Origin: Dyella japonica A8
GTDB lineage: Bacteria; Pseudomonadota; Gammaproteobacteria; Xanthomonadales; Rhodanobacteraceae
Direction: 5' to 3'
NCBI RefSeq assembly: GCF_000725385.1
Contig: NZ_CP008884.1
Span: 3,658,001-3,722,000, forward strand
DNA: 64,000 nucleotides
Under the pieces are notes generated by a model, which had not been told where the DNA came from, ran no database searches, and was given only the letters and a program-made list of their open reading frames with translations. This document shows positions 19,667 through 29,892 of this stretch, piece after piece (the stretch's first letter is position 1; each line of letters starts with the position of its first letter). Position numbers and translations under genes: made by a program.

Positions 19667-20473
19667 TCAGCGCAAAATCGGCAAAGGATACTCACGCCCT
19701 TCGCGGCGCGGCTGGTAGCACGCGGCATGGTGGTGGAATGCCTCCGTGTCGCTGTCCGGATGCCAGCCCGGCAGGCCGGACAATGGCAAGGGGCGCAGAT
19801 CCAGCGGATCACGCAGCAATAGCCCGGCCTCGATGCCTTCGACACAGGCGGATACCGGGCAGCCCTGCTCGCCCGCCCCGACGACCACCAAGGCCTTGCC
19901 TACAAGCAACTTGCCCGGCGTCAGCGCGTGCTCCAGCAGGGCATGGCCGAACACGTGAATGGCCGCACGACCGTCCAGCCAGGCAGCCCTTTCACGCCAG
20001 AACAGGCCGTACCAGTCGTGGGCATCCCACAGCGCCAGCAGGGCACGATCCCGCAGGGACACGATGACGCCCGCCTCGTCGAAGTGGGTCAACGCGTATT
20101 GCGCACGCGAGCGTTCCCGCGCCCCCATGAGCGCGATGCCGGCCATCTGCTGCGCGTTGAGCGCGCGCTTGAGCGACGGGTAGCGCAGCCACGCGAACGC
20201 ATTGAACAAGTCATGCCAGTTCGCTTCGCGTGTGGCAATGTCGCCACGCTCCGCAATGCGCTGTTCGTAATGCAGTCCATCGCCCAGCAGCTCCTGCGTC
20301 TGGGCGATGAAACGTTCGCGCTGGCCCGTGGGCCGCGCGGCGTTGAGTTCGTCGATGGACGGCCAGTGCGCGCCTTGCATCCACGCGTTGTACTCGCGCC
20401 AGCCGCACAGCGGCCAACGCGTGAACACGGCGGGATCGACGCTTTCACGGGCGGGCGCGATGTAACGCATCAC
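19667..20473 (-). CDS. DUF3025 family protein
   Basis: 268 residues, uncharacterised. The pattern NWHDLFNAFAWLRYPSLKRALN followed by RDRALLALWDAHDW and VFGHALLEHAL is what I associate with DUF3025 in gamma- and betaproteobacteria. No signal peptide or membrane span. It follows rimO by 12 bp on the same strand and is probably its operon partner. Confidence 0.75.
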   Translation of the reverse strand: MMRYIAPARESVDPAVFTRWPLCGWREYNAWMQGAHWPSIDELNAARPTGQRERFIAQTQELLGDGLHYEQRIAERGDIATREANWHDLFNAFAWLRYPSLKRALNAQQMAGIALMGARERSRAQYALTHFDEAGVIVSLRDRALLALWDAHDWYGLFWRERAAWLDGRAAIHVFGHALLEHALTPGKLLVGKALVVVGAGEQGCPVSACVEGIEAGLLLRDPLDLRPLPLSGLPGWHPDSDTEAFHHHAACYQPRREGREYPLPILR

Positions 20474-20485
20474 GCCGCTCGCGGA

Positions 20486-21805
20486 TCAATCAGCCAGGCG
20501 AGCGTGCAGGTCGTGCTCGTCGGCGCCGTCGATCACCACATCGACGAACTGGCCCGGCTTGAGCAGCTGGCCGTTGGCGATATGCACCACACCGTCGATC
20601 TCCGGTGCGTCGGCCGCCGAACGCGCGACCGCGCCATCGGCGCCGGCCTCGTCGACCAGCACCTTCATGGTGCGGCCGATCTTGCGCTGCAGCTTGGCGG
20701 CGGAAATCTCCGCCTGCACGGCCATGAACTGCTCCAGGCGATCCTCCTTCAGCTCTTCCGACACCGCCCCCGGCAACTCATTGGCCTTGGCGCCATCCAC
20801 CGGCGAGTAGGCGAACGCGCCCACGCGGTCGAGTTCGGCTTCGCGCAGGAAGTCGAGCAGTTCCTCGAACTCGGCATCGGTCTCGCCCGGGAAACCGACG
20901 ATGAAGGTGCTGCGGATGGTGAGGTCCGGCACCACCTTGCGCCAGTTGCGGATGCGCTCCAGCGTCTTGTCGATGTTGCCCGGGCGCTTCATCAGCTTGA
21001 GGATGCGCGGGCTGGCATGCTGGAACGGAATGTCGAGGTACGGGAGGATCTTGCCCTCGGCCATCAACGGCATCACTTCGTCCACGTGCGGGTACGGGTA
21101 GACGTAGTGCAGGCGCGTCCACACGCCGAGTTCGGACAGGCCTTCGCACAGTTCGGTCATGCGCGTGCGGTAGCTCTTGTCGCGCCACTGGCGCTCGGCG
21201 TACTTCACGTCCACGCCGTAGGCGCTGGTGTCCTGCGAGATCACCAGCAGCTCCTTCACGCCGCCCTTGACCAGGCGCTCGGCTTCCAGCAGCACCTCGT
21301 CGACCGGACGCGACACCAGGTCGCCACGCATCGACGGGATGATGCAGAAGCTGCAACGGTGGTTGCAGCCTTCGGAAATCTTCAGGTACGCATAGTGCTT
21401 CGGCGTCAGCTTGATGCCCGTGTCCGGAATGATGTCCAGCAGCGGGTTGCGCTTGGGCGGCAAGGCCGAATGCACGGCATGCATCACGCTCGCATAGTCC
21501 TGCGGGCCGGTGATGGCGAGCACATCCGGATAGGCTTCGCGGATCAGCTCCGAGCGCTTGCCCAGGCAGCCCGTGACGATCACCTTGCCGTTCTCGTGCA
21601 ACGCCTCGCCAATGGCGTCCAGCGATTCCTGCACGGCGGCATCGATGAAGCCGCAGGTGTTCACCACCACCGCATCGGCCGCGCCGTAACTGGGCACGAT
21701 CTCGTAACCCTCGACCTTCAGCTGGGTAAGGATGCGCTCGGAATCGACCAGGGCCTTGGGGCATCCCAGGCTGACGAAACCGACTTTGGGCGAGACCTGC
21801 GACAT
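20486..21805 (-). CDS. rimO: ribosomal protein uS12 methylthiotransferase
   Basis: Radical SAM enzyme that adds a methylthio group to Asp of ribosomal protein S12. 439 residues: N-terminal UPF0004 domain with cluster Cys in [18 protein letters not shown] and VTGCLGKR; radical SAM core with CNHRCSFC; C-terminal TRAM domain (about 370-439). The [10 protein letters not shown] motif separates RimO from MiaB. The start at 21805 ([17 protein letters not shown]) fits the family. Confidence 0.95.
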   Translation of the reverse strand: MSQVSPKVGFVSLGCPKALVDSERILTQLKVEGYEIVPSYGAADAVVVNTCGFIDAAVQESLDAIGEALHENGKVIVTGCLGKRSELIREAYPDVLAITGPQDYASVMHAVHSALPPKRNPLLDIIPDTGIKLTPKHYAYLKISEGCNHRCSFCIIPSMRGDLVSRPVDEVLLEAERLVKGGVKELLVISQDTSAYGVDVKYAERQWRDKSYRTRMTELCEGLSELGVWTRLHYVYPYPHVDEVMPLMAEGKILPYLDIPFQHASPRILKLMKRPGNIDKTLERIRNWRKVVPDLTIRSTFIVGFPGETDAEFEELLDFLREAELDRVGAFAYSPVDGAKANELPGAVSEELKEDRLEQFMAVQAEISAAKLQRKIGRTMKVLVDEAGADGAVARSAADAPEIDGVVHIANGQLLKPGQFVDVVIDGADEHDLHARLAD

Positions 21806-21909
21806 GGCGTGGGGACCGTAACTATGCGGAAAACGGACCATTATATCTCACGTTGGCCCCATTCCCTGAATGGCTAGAATTAAGGTCTTGCCACCGGGGA
21901 GAACACGTC

Positions 21910-22581
21910 ATGGGCCAGACCATCAACCTCAACACCACGCGGATGCAGTGCATCGGGGCGTATCTGGCCCAGCCAGCGGGGAAACCCAAGGGCGGCATCG
22001 TGGTGATCCAGGAGATCTTCGGCGTCAACGACCACGTCCGGCATGTCGTCGACCGCTTTGCCGATGCCGGCTACACCGCCATTGCGCCGTGCTTCTTCGA
22101 CCACCTCGAAACCGGCGTGGAACTGGGCTACAACGAGGACGGCTATACGCGGGGCAAGGCGCTGGTGATGGAGCTGGGCATGGACCGCGCCGTGGAAGAC
22201 GTGGCCAGCGCCGCAGAAGCCATTTCCTCCGCCGGGCGTATCGGCACGGTGGGCTACTGCTGGGGCGGTACCGTGGCCATGCTTGCGGCGCTACGCCTGG
22301 GCCTGCCCTCGGTGAGCTACTACGGCGCGCGCAATGTGCCTTTCCTGGGTGAGCAGCCCAAGGCGCCGGTGATGTTCCATTTCGGCGAGAAGGACAAATC
22401 CATTCCGCCGGAAATGGTGCAGAAGCACCGCGAGATGCTCCCGCAGATGGAAGTATTCACCTACCCCGCCGACCATGCCTTCAACCGCGATGTCGGCACG
22501 CAATACGACGAGGCGAGTGCAAAGCTCGCGTACCAGCGCACGCTGGCGTTCTTCGACCGGCACTTGGCGCACGGCGCATGA
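21910..22581 (+). CDS. dienelactone hydrolase family protein
   Basis: 223-residue alpha/beta hydrolase of the carboxymethylenebutenolidase type. The nucleophile is Cys117 in GYCWGG; the triad His lies in YPADHAFNRD near residue 197, and an Asp in GEKDKSIPP. No aromatic-degradation genes are nearby, so the physiological ester or lactone is unknown. The start at 21910 follows GGGGAGAA. It overlaps the next gene by 4 bp (ATGA). Confidence 0.88.
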   Translation: MGQTINLNTTRMQCIGAYLAQPAGKPKGGIVVIQEIFGVNDHVRHVVDRFADAGYTAIAPCFFDHLETGVELGYNEDGYTRGKALVMELGMDRAVEDVASAAEAISSAGRIGTVGYCWGGTVAMLAALRLGLPSVSYYGARNVPFLGEQPKAPVMFHFGEKDKSIPPEMVQKHREMLPQMEVFTYPADHAFNRDVGTQYDEASAKLAYQRTLAFFDRHLAHGA

Positions 22582-22991
22582 ACGATGCGGCCTTTGTGCT
22601 CGACGCGCGCCTGAAGAACGACACGCGCCATGTCGTTTCGCTGGATCTGTGCGACGTATTGCTGATGAACGACGCGCGCTTTCCGTGGCTGGTGCTGGTG
22701 CCCCGCCAACTGGACCGGGTGGAAATCTGTGACCTGTCGGCGGATGACCAGGCGCTGCTGTGGCGCGAAGTGAACCGGGCATCACAGGCGCTCCGCACGA
22801 CCGAGCCGTTCGACAAACTCAACCTCGGCGCACTGGGCAACATCGTCAGGCAGTTGCACGTGCACGTAGTGGGCCGGCGCGAGGGCGACGCCGCGTGGCC
22901 CGGCCCGGTATGGGGCAGCGGCACCGCCGTGCCCTATGGCGAAGAGACGCTGGCGTCACTGCTGCAGGCCTTGCGGAGATCGCTCGCCTGA
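22578..22991 (+). CDS. HIT-domain protein
   Basis: 137 residues of the histidine-triad nucleotide hydrolase/transferase superfamily. The active-site stretch is NIVRQLHVHVVGRREGD. Aligned to Hint proteins it keeps the catalytic middle His and the last His, but has Gln in place of the first. The rest fits: PWLVLVPRQLD strand and FDKLNLGALGN. It is translationally coupled to the hydrolase gene, suggesting a shared role that cannot be named. A rho-independent terminator follows. Confidence 0.82.
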   Translation: MNDAAFVLDARLKNDTRHVVSLDLCDVLLMNDARFPWLVLVPRQLDRVEICDLSADDQALLWREVNRASQALRTTEPFDKLNLGALGNIVRQLHVHVVGRREGDAAWPGPVWGSGTAVPYGEETLASLLQALRRSLA

Positions 22992-23007
22992 CAAGCACCC
23001 GATAAAA

Positions 23008-23034
23008 AAAGCCCGCGGAAACCGCGGGCTTTTT
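23008..23034. terminator. bidirectional rho-independent terminator
   Basis: AAAGCCCGCGG, loop AAA, CCGCGGGCTTT, followed by more T and preceded by an A-run. It serves the HIT gene on plus and the lipoprotein gene on minus. Confidence 0.92.
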
Positions 23035-23050
23035 CGTCATGCCAGGCAGC

Positions 23051-23512
23051 TTACATATGCTGCTGCGGCGGCGGGGCTTCGGTCTTCACCGGTGCCTTGT
23101 AATCCTCGAGTTCGCGCGCCTTGGTATCGACCACGCTAATCTTCTTCAGCGTGCCGCCATCGTCGTAGTACACGGTGAAGCCGTAATCGAGCTGCAGGCG
23201 GGCCATGTACTGCAGGTGCTGCTTGCGGATCTTGGAGTCGTCGCTGGGCTCGAGCAGGACGGTCTTGGGCAGACGCCCCGTGTCCTTGAGATAGGCGAAG
23301 TGGCTACCGGTATCCAGCGCCGACAGCACGGCGCCGTCCACGATGAACTGGCCGTTCTTGTAGGCCTGGACCACTGCATCGAACTGGCTCTTCATGTCCG
23401 AGGTGCGCACTTCATCCTTGGCGCTGCCACGGTGGCAACCGGCCAGCACCAGCATGCTGCCCAGCAGGATGGCTGCACCCATGCGGGTCAGCAGCGTGGA
23501 AAAACGGGTCAT
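23051..23512 (-). CDS. small lipoprotein of unknown function
   Basis: 153 residues with a lipoprotein signal (MTRFSTLLTRMGAAILLGSM) and lipobox VLAGC (Cys26). The mature domain is mixed alpha/beta with LQYMARLQLDYGFTVYYDDGG and a charged Pro-rich tail ending QQHM. The start at 23512 is preferred because AGGAGAT lies 7 nt upstream; a longer in-frame extension runs through this RBS and lacks a signal. Family not recognised. Confidence 0.78.
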   Translation of the reverse strand: MTRFSTLLTRMGAAILLGSMLVLAGCHRGSAKDEVRTSDMKSQFDAVVQAYKNGQFIVDGAVLSALDTGSHFAYLKDTGRLPKTVLLEPSDDSKIRKQHLQYMARLQLDYGFTVYYDDGGTLKKISVVDTKARELEDYKAPVKTEAPPPQQHM

Positions 23513-23639
23513 GCGGGATCTCCTGCAATGCATCGAAGTGAACGTAGGGAGTGTAGCGCCGCCCCGGTTCCGTGCATGGATCCCGGACGGCAACCATTCA
23601 GGTGAACGCCGCCGGCGCCGCCATGGCGCCCGCCGCGGC

Positions 23640-24206
23640 TCAGGTACGCGGCAAGGTGACGCCCTGCTGGCCCTGGTACTTGCCACCGCGATCCTTGTAG
23701 CTGGTCTCGCATTCCTCATCCGACTCGAGGAACAGCATCTGCGCCACGCCTTCGTTGGCGTAGATCTTTGCGGGCAGCGGCGTGGTGTTGGAGAACTCCA
23801 GCGTCACATGACCCTCCCACTCCGGCTCCAGCGGCGTCACGTTGACGATGATGCCGCAGCGCGCGTACGTGCTCTTGCCCAGGCAGATGGTGAGCACCTT
23901 GCGCGGGATGCGGAAGTACTCGACCGTGCGCGCCAGTGCGAACGAATTGGGCGGAATGATGCACACGTCCGCTTCCACGTCGACGAAGCTCGTGGGGTCG
24001 AACGACTTCGGGTCGACGATGGTGGAGTTGATGTTGGTGAAGATCTTGAACTCGCGCGCGCAGCGCACGTCGTAGCCATAGCTCGACGTGCCGTACGACA
24101 CCAGTTTGGTGTTGTCGCGCGTCTTGATCTGCCCCGGCTCGAACGGCTCGATCATGCCGTGCTGCTCGGCCATGCGGCGGATCCACTTGTCGGATTTGAT
24201 GCTCAC
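23640..24206 (-). CDS. dcd: dCTP deaminase
   Basis: Deaminates dCTP to dUTP for thymidylate synthesis. 188 residues, trimeric dUTPase-like fold. Family motifs: [10 protein letters not shown] start, [24 protein letters not shown] and the catalytic Glu in [16 protein letters not shown]. Ends [15 protein letters not shown], as in E. coli Dcd. Confidence 0.97.
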   Translation of the reverse strand: MSIKSDKWIRRMAEQHGMIEPFEPGQIKTRDNTKLVSYGTSSYGYDVRCAREFKIFTNINSTIVDPKSFDPTSFVDVEADVCIIPPNSFALARTVEYFRIPRKVLTICLGKSTYARCGIIVNVTPLEPEWEGHVTLEFSNTTPLPAKIYANEGVAQMLFLESDEECETSYKDRGGKYQGQQGVTLPRT

Positions 24207-24460
24207 TCGGGCTCCCGGAGGGCTGGTGTGTCGCGCCGGACGGCGTAAAGACCGGGAAAATAGCTGAAAGGGAGGGTGGGCCGCCAGTCAGGGGGACTGA
24301 GACTGGGATGTTGGTGGCTTTGCGTGGGGGCTTGGGGCTTTGCAGGGTGGCTGGTTGAGGGCTGCTGTCTGGGCGTGCGGCTTCAGGGGGAGCCGTCATT
24401 CCGGCGTACTTCGCAAAGGGGCGGCGCCCGGGTGCTCGCCTCACCGTGCCGTTCTTTAGC

Positions 24461-24495
24461 CGTCACCCCTGCGGAGGCAGGGGTCCAGTGACTTT
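24461..24495 (+). repeat. family-B palindromic repeat, single arm
   Basis: This 35-bp arm matches the arm at 36832-36866 at most positions, including the shared end TCCAGTGACTTT. A partner arm is not intact nearby. Confidence 0.75.
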
Positions 24496-24575
24496 GCTCT
24501 TGGCCTTCGGTCTCGTGCGCTCCCGCCAGGGTGCCGCTTACGCAGCGGGCGTTTCGACCTTCTGCCGAAGGCCGA

Positions 24576-24623
24576 GTCACTTTTCTTTTGCTGGCCCAAA
24601 AGAAAAGTAACCCAAAGAAAATG
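24576..24623 (+). repeat. A/T-rich hairpin element, copy 1
   Basis: GTCACTTTTCTTTTG and its complement form an 11-bp stem. The reverse complement of the whole element aligns with 25213-25258, so the two are inverted copies about 0.6 kb apart. Confidence 0.75.
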
Positions 24624-24877
24624 GCCTTAGGAGCTGGCAGCATTGCGTGGGGATAAGCCCGAACGGGTGAGGAACGTTGCCACTTGGCAACCTTCGCCGC
24701 TACACAGCAGGTACTTCCAAGCGCTTCGCAACGCGCCATGGCGGAGAGGGCTTAACGCGGAGCGCGGCGCCGCTGCGCGGCACCTTCTTCCTTGCCCCTA
24801 GGCAGTTCACGTTGAACATCACCCATCGCTCGTCCTCTCTCCCGAGAGAGGACTGGGGTGAACATTGACGCAACCTT

Positions 24878-24958
24878 GTGGGAGCGCACCCTGTGCGCGA
24901 CAGCCTGACGGAGCGGTGACCACCAGACGCTGCGGTCGCGCACAGGGTGCGCTCCTAC
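24878..24958. repeat. family-A REP pair
   Basis: Two inverted arms of the GGGAGCGCAC...TGTGCGCGAC type, separated by about 35 bp. Same family as in the 206-bp tandem repeat and at 27157 and 53452. Confidence 0.92.
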
Positions 24959-25212
24959 AAGGTAGGTCCCGCCATGGCGAAGGTGCCGTCATTCGACAAC
25001 CGCGATGTGCCGCGTAGCGGCACGAGCCGTGCGCTCTGCGCTTTGGCTTTCGACCTTTGGGCCCCTGTGCGGCGGTGAGGGGTGGACGATCAGGCCCGCA
25101 GGGGGATCGGCAGGGATGCCGATCCCTTTTCGACAGGGCAGGACGCCCTGTCGAAAAGCCCGGCCGCCCCTCACGGACTGGCCGGCTTCTCCGGCCAGCG
25201 CCAAGCGGGGTG

Positions 25213-25258
25213 CCTTTCTCTTTGGTTACTTTCTCTTGGGCAAGCAAGAGAAAGTGAC
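25213..25258 (-). repeat. A/T-rich hairpin element, copy 2
   Basis: CTTTCTCTTG and CAAGAGAAAG form a perfect 10-bp stem. It is homologous to copy 1 in the opposite orientation. Confidence 0.75.
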
Positions 25259-25452
25259 CCGGCCTCCGGCAGGAGGGCGGAAGCCCGCCGCAGGCGAGCC
25301 AGATCGCCGCATCGCCACAACCAAACACCGGGGCTCTAGATCCTGGCCTGGACCGGGATGACGATACGAAACGGTGAGGCTGGGTTACTCCCTCTCCCCA
25401 AAGGGAGAGGAGGAAGAAAGCTGCAAGATCGGTCGGAGCTACCCGCGCCCGC

Positions 25453-26541
<1,089 letters not shown>

Positions 26542-26689
26542 ATCGAAATCTACGGCCTGTCATGGGGATGACCCATTATGCCAGCGTGGCCCTCTCGGGC
26601 GTTTGCGGCGCTTTCGCATTGCAGCTTGACGCCTTCGCGCAAGGTCGGTCAGGCTCCGGAACATACGCTTTCGTACGGGAGGATCATCC

Positions 26690-27139
26690 ATGAAGTCACT
26701 GCTTCGCACCGCCGTGGTCGCCGGCCTGTTGCTGGGCGCCGGTACCGTGTTCGCCGCCGAGGTCACCCCGGTGGGCACCTGGAAGACCATCGACGATGAG
26801 ACGGGTAAGCCCAAGTCCATCGTGAAGATCACCGACGAAGGCGGCGAACTGAAGGCCACCGTGCTGGAAGTGCTGCAGTCAGACGAAGGCCCGCACCCGA
26901 TCTGCAAGAACTGCGATGGCGAGCGGAAGGACAAGCCGATCGAAGGCATGAACATCATGTGGGGCGTGCACAAGGACGGCGACACCGTCTGGGACGGCGG
27001 CAAGATCCTCGACCCCAAGACCGGCAAGATCTACAAGGTGAAGCTGCAGCCCAGCGACGACGGCAGCAAGCTCACCGTGCGCGGCTATATCGGCTTCTCG
27101 CTGCTCGGTCGCAGCCAGGAGTGGCAGCGCCAGCAGTAA
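26690..27139 (+). CDS. DUF2147 exported protein
   Basis: 149 residues with a signal peptide (1-22, ending VFAAE). The mature domain shows the DUF2147 pattern: VGTWKTIDDETGKPKSIVKI, a CKNCDGERKDKPIEGM loop with a CxxC pair, WDGGKILDPKTGKIYKVKL, and the end VRGYIGFSLLGRSQEW. It is predicted to be a periplasmic beta-barrel-like fold. Function unknown. GGGAGGA lies 6 nt before the ATG. Confidence 0.88.
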   Translation: MKSLLRTAVVAGLLLGAGTVFAAEVTPVGTWKTIDDETGKPKSIVKITDEGGELKATVLEVLQSDEGPHPICKNCDGERKDKPIEGMNIMWGVHKDGDTVWDGGKILDPKTGKIYKVKLQPSDDGSKLTVRGYIGFSLLGRSQEWQRQQ

Positions 27140-27156
27140 GGCGTCGCCAACTTTTT

Positions 27157-27224
27157 GTAGGAGCGCACTTGTGCGCGGCCGCAGGGTTCATGTGTGCCGC
27201 AGTCGCGCACAAGTGCGCTCCTAC
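27157..27224. repeat. family-A REP pair
   Basis: Two inverted REP arms with a 22-bp centre, in the 99-bp gap between the convergent DUF2147 and DeoR genes. It may also act as a terminator. Confidence 0.92.
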
Positions 27225-27238
27225 AGGGGCTTTGAGGT

Positions 27239-28039
27239 TCAGCCCGCCGTCGCCTCGGCCCGATGCACCGCCACGCCACGCGCCGTGAATGCCGCACGCG
27301 TCGCCTTGTCGGCCGAATGCTCCACCACCAGGTGCTGCACCCGCGCCAGTTCAGCCACCTGATGCGCGGCCACCGCGCCCAGCTTGTCGTCGGTCGCCAC
27401 GACCACGGTTTCGTCGCTGGCCTCGATCATGGCGCGCTTGAACAGCGATTCCTCGCTGTCGAATCCCCACAATCCGTGTGCCGCGTCGATGGCGCATGCA
27501 CCGGGGAAACAGAGATCCGCGCGCACCCGGCGCACCTGGTCCACCGCCTGTGCACCGGTCGCACCACCGATGGTGGTGTCGATGCGACCACCGATGAGCA
27601 ACACCTCGAAACCTTCGCGATCGAGCAAAACCTGTGCGATATGCGGCGCATTCGTGATGACAGTAAGCCGGGCATCGCGCGGTAGTGCGGCCGCAATGGC
27701 GGCGTTGGTGCTACCGGCGTCGATCAGCAGGGTCTGCCCCGCCTGCACCAGGCTCGCCGCCTTGCGCGCCAGGGCTTCCTTGCGCGCGGAGTGCTCGTGG
27801 CGGCGCTGTTTCAACGGCGTCAATGTGACGGCCGGCAGCAACGCGCCACCATATACGCGCTTGCATAGCCCCAGCGCGGCCAGCTCCCGCAGGTCGCGGC
27901 GGATGGAGTCTTCGGAAACCTCGAAGGCCTGGGCCAGCTCCGCCGCCACCACGCGCCCCTCGGCGCGCAGGCGTTCAAGGATGCGCTGCTGGCGCTCTTC
28001 CGGCAGGGCGTTGCTGTCGACCGTGGGCGTCTTAGCCAT
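27239..28039 (-). CDS. DeoR-family transcriptional regulator
   Basis: 266 residues: N-terminal DeoR helix-turn-helix (about 10-65, RQQRILERLRAEGRVVAAEL then SEDSIRRDLRELAALGL) and a DeoRC sugar-phosphate sensor domain (LLIDAGSTNAAIAAAL; GGATGAQAVDQVRRV). DeoR regulators usually repress sugar or nucleoside operons and respond to phosphorylated sugars. Last gene of a three-gene operon with a HAD phosphatase and an MFS transporter; its start overlaps the HAD stop by 8 bp. Likely repressor of this operon. Confidence 0.9.
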   Translation of the reverse strand: MAKTPTVDSNALPEERQQRILERLRAEGRVVAAELAQAFEVSEDSIRRDLRELAALGLCKRVYGGALLPAVTLTPLKQRRHEHSARKEALARKAASLVQAGQTLLIDAGSTNAAIAAALPRDARLTVITNAPHIAQVLLDREGFEVLLIGGRIDTTIGGATGAQAVDQVRRVRADLCFPGACAIDAAHGLWGFDSEESLFKRAMIEASDETVVVATDDKLGAVAAHQVAELARVQHLVVEHSADKATRAAFTARGVAVHRAEATAG

Positions 28040-28673
28040 GCGATGCCTCGCGAGTGGATGCTTCAAGCACATTCAGTTCGATCAGCCGGCGGCGCAGCCC
28101 ATCCGCGCCACGGAACCACCAACCGTGCATGCCAAGTGCTTCGGCGGCGGCCACGTTGCGCGCGGAGTCGTCGATGTAGAGCGCCGCGGCAGGGTCGACG
28201 CCATAACGTTCCAGCAGGCGCTGGTAAATGCGTGGATCGGGTTTGATCAGCCGTTCCTGGCCGGAAACAACGATGCCTTCGAACCACTGCAGGAAGGGAA
28301 AGCGGCGCTGCGCAATGGGGAACGTCTCCTGCGACCAGTTGGTCAACGCGAGCAGCCGCACACCGCGCGCACGAAGTTCCGCCAGCACCGCGATGCTGTC
28401 CTCCATCGCGCCGACCAGGGTTTCTTCCCAGCGCAGGTGGTAGGCATCGATGAGGTCGGCGTGGTCGGGAAACTGGCCGCGCAGCAGTGCGGTCGCCTCC
28501 GTCCACGGGCGACCGGCGTCCTGCTGCTCGTTCCATTGGCTGTTGCAGACTTCGCGCAGGAACCATTCCATCTGCGCCTCGTCGGGAATCAGTTGCCGGT
28601 AGAGGCGGCGCGGATCCCATCCGATCAGCACGTTGCCCAGGTCGAAGATCACCGTGTCGACTTGCTTGCTCAT
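28032..28673 (-). CDS. HAD-superfamily phosphatase, YihX-like
   Basis: 213 residues. The HAD motif I is FDLGNVLIGWD with the nucleophile Asp10; the second position is Gly, as in the YihX/sEH-N group. Motif II is LTNWS, motif III Lys in KPDPRIY, motif IV YIDDSARN. E. coli YihX dephosphorylates alpha-glucose-1-phosphate; the partner MFS and DeoR genes support a sugar-phosphate substrate, but this is inference. Overlaps the MFS stop by 4 bp. Confidence 0.87.
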   Translation of the reverse strand: MSKQVDTVIFDLGNVLIGWDPRRLYRQLIPDEAQMEWFLREVCNSQWNEQQDAGRPWTEATALLRGQFPDHADLIDAYHLRWEETLVGAMEDSIAVLAELRARGVRLLALTNWSQETFPIAQRRFPFLQWFEGIVVSGQERLIKPDPRIYQRLLERYGVDPAAALYIDDSARNVAAAEALGMHGWWFRGADGLRRRLIELNVLEASTREASHG

Positions 28674-29839
28674 AGCTTCACGATCCTTGCCGAAAGTCCT
28701 ACCAGCACCAGCAGGCCCGCCACCCCGGCAAAAGCCACCGGCAGGCTGCTGGCATGTGCCACGAAGCCGATCAACGCGGGGCCGCTGAGCAGGCCGGCAT
28801 AACCCAGTGTGGTCGCCGTGGCGATGGCAATCGCCGGCGGCGTGCCCGGTAGGCGTCCCGCCGCGCTGAACATGACCGGCACGATGTTGGATGCGCCCAG
28901 GCCGATGAGCACGAAACCCGCCAGCGACGTCACCGCACCGGAAACACCCGCCACCAGCATGAAGCCCGCCGCCGCCAGCATGGCACCGATGCGCACCGCC
29001 CACGCCGGGCCGAAGCGCCCGACGATGCGGTCACCGGTGAGGCGCCCCAAGGCCATCGCCACCGAGAAGAAGGCGTAGCCAAATCCGGCCGACGCGGGAG
29101 CCACGCCACGGAAGTCGCGCAGGAACACGGCGCTCCAGTCCAGCATCGCGCCTTCGGCCAGGAAGCTGACGAAGCACAGCAGGCCAAGCAGCCACGCCAG
29201 CGCGTGCGGCATGCCGAGCGGTTCCTTGCGCGGTGCGTCGGCGGACGGCGCGTCATCGAGCAGATCGCCACGCAGCCACAGCACCGTCGCGACCAGCAAG
29301 GCCGCGATGGCACCCGCCGCCAGCGGGAGTGGCACGCCGGCAGCCAGCAGGCCGCTCATCACCGCAGCGCCGGACAGGCCACCGACACTGAACAGGCCGT
29401 GGAATCCCGACATCAATCGACCGCCATCAAGACGTTCGACATCCACGGCGTGGGCATTCATCGCCACGTCCACCGCGCCCAGCATCACGCCGAAATAAAA
29501 CAGTGTCGCCACCAGCATCGCTACGCTGGACACCATCGCCAGCACCGGCAGTGCTGCGCACATCAGCAGGCCCGAGGCGACGATGACCGTGCGGTTGCCG
29601 AGCTTGTGCGCCAGCCAGCCGACGAACGGCATGGACAACATCGAGCCGCCACCAAACGCCAGCAAGGCCAGGCCGAGCTGGGCATCGTCCAGCCCAAGCC
29701 GGGCCTTGGCATACGGCACCATCGGTGCCCAGGCGGACATGCCGATGCCCGACACGAGAAAAATCAGCCGCGTCGCCCGCCTGGCCGCTGGAATCGCCGG
29801 GCCTGGGGGTGCGCGTAAAGTGTCGGTACTGGCGTCCAC
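28670..29839 (-). CDS. MFS transporter (YbjJ-like)
   Basis: 389 residues with about 12 membrane segments, the second halves being typical MFS (GFVLIGLGASNIVPVMFSAAG). It resembles the YbjJ/fucose-permease-like branch; conserved loop motif AHKLGNRTVIVASG follows TM2. Direction and substrate are unknown. First gene of the MFS-HAD-DeoR operon. A shared operator candidate lies 25-53 bp upstream of the start. Confidence 0.85.
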   Translation of the reverse strand: MDASTDTLRAPPGPAIPAARRATRLIFLVSGIGMSAWAPMVPYAKARLGLDDAQLGLALLAFGGGSMLSMPFVGWLAHKLGNRTVIVASGLLMCAALPVLAMVSSVAMLVATLFYFGVMLGAVDVAMNAHAVDVERLDGGRLMSGFHGLFSVGGLSGAAVMSGLLAAGVPLPLAAGAIAALLVATVLWLRGDLLDDAPSADAPRKEPLGMPHALAWLLGLLCFVSFLAEGAMLDWSAVFLRDFRGVAPASAGFGYAFFSVAMALGRLTGDRIVGRFGPAWAVRIGAMLAAAGFMLVAGVSGAVTSLAGFVLIGLGASNIVPVMFSAAGRLPGTPPAIAIATATTLGYAGLLSGPALIGFVAHASSLPVAFAGVAGLLVLVGLSARIVKL

Positions 29840-29863
29840 GGGGTTTACCTAGGATAGAACGGA

Positions 29864-29892
29864 CACAAATGTATTGAATCGTGCACAAACGT
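29864..29892. promoter_or_regulatory. candidate DeoR operator, two direct half-sites
   Basis: CACAAATGT at 29864 and CACAAACGT at 29884 are direct repeats exactly 20 bp apart, two helical turns. The second lies in the palindrome TGCACAAACGTGCA. Position just before the MFS gene fits autoregulation by the DeoR protein. Unproven. Confidence 0.35.

Larger units (their letters stand above)
24207..25452. other. 1.2-kb non-coding region built of repeats
   Basis: No credible gene. The stretch holds a family-B palindrome (24461-24495), two inverted copies of a T/A-rich hairpin element (24576-24623 and 25213-25258), a family-A REP pair (24878-24958), two short CTCTCCC/GGGAGAG-type hairpins (about 24829-24855 and 25387-25411), and a self-complementary stretch near 25120-25160. 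Open frames here cross several repeats, change composition abruptly and have no ribosome-binding sites. The last 260 bp overlap the mrp 3' side only as intergenic sequence. Confidence 0.8.
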
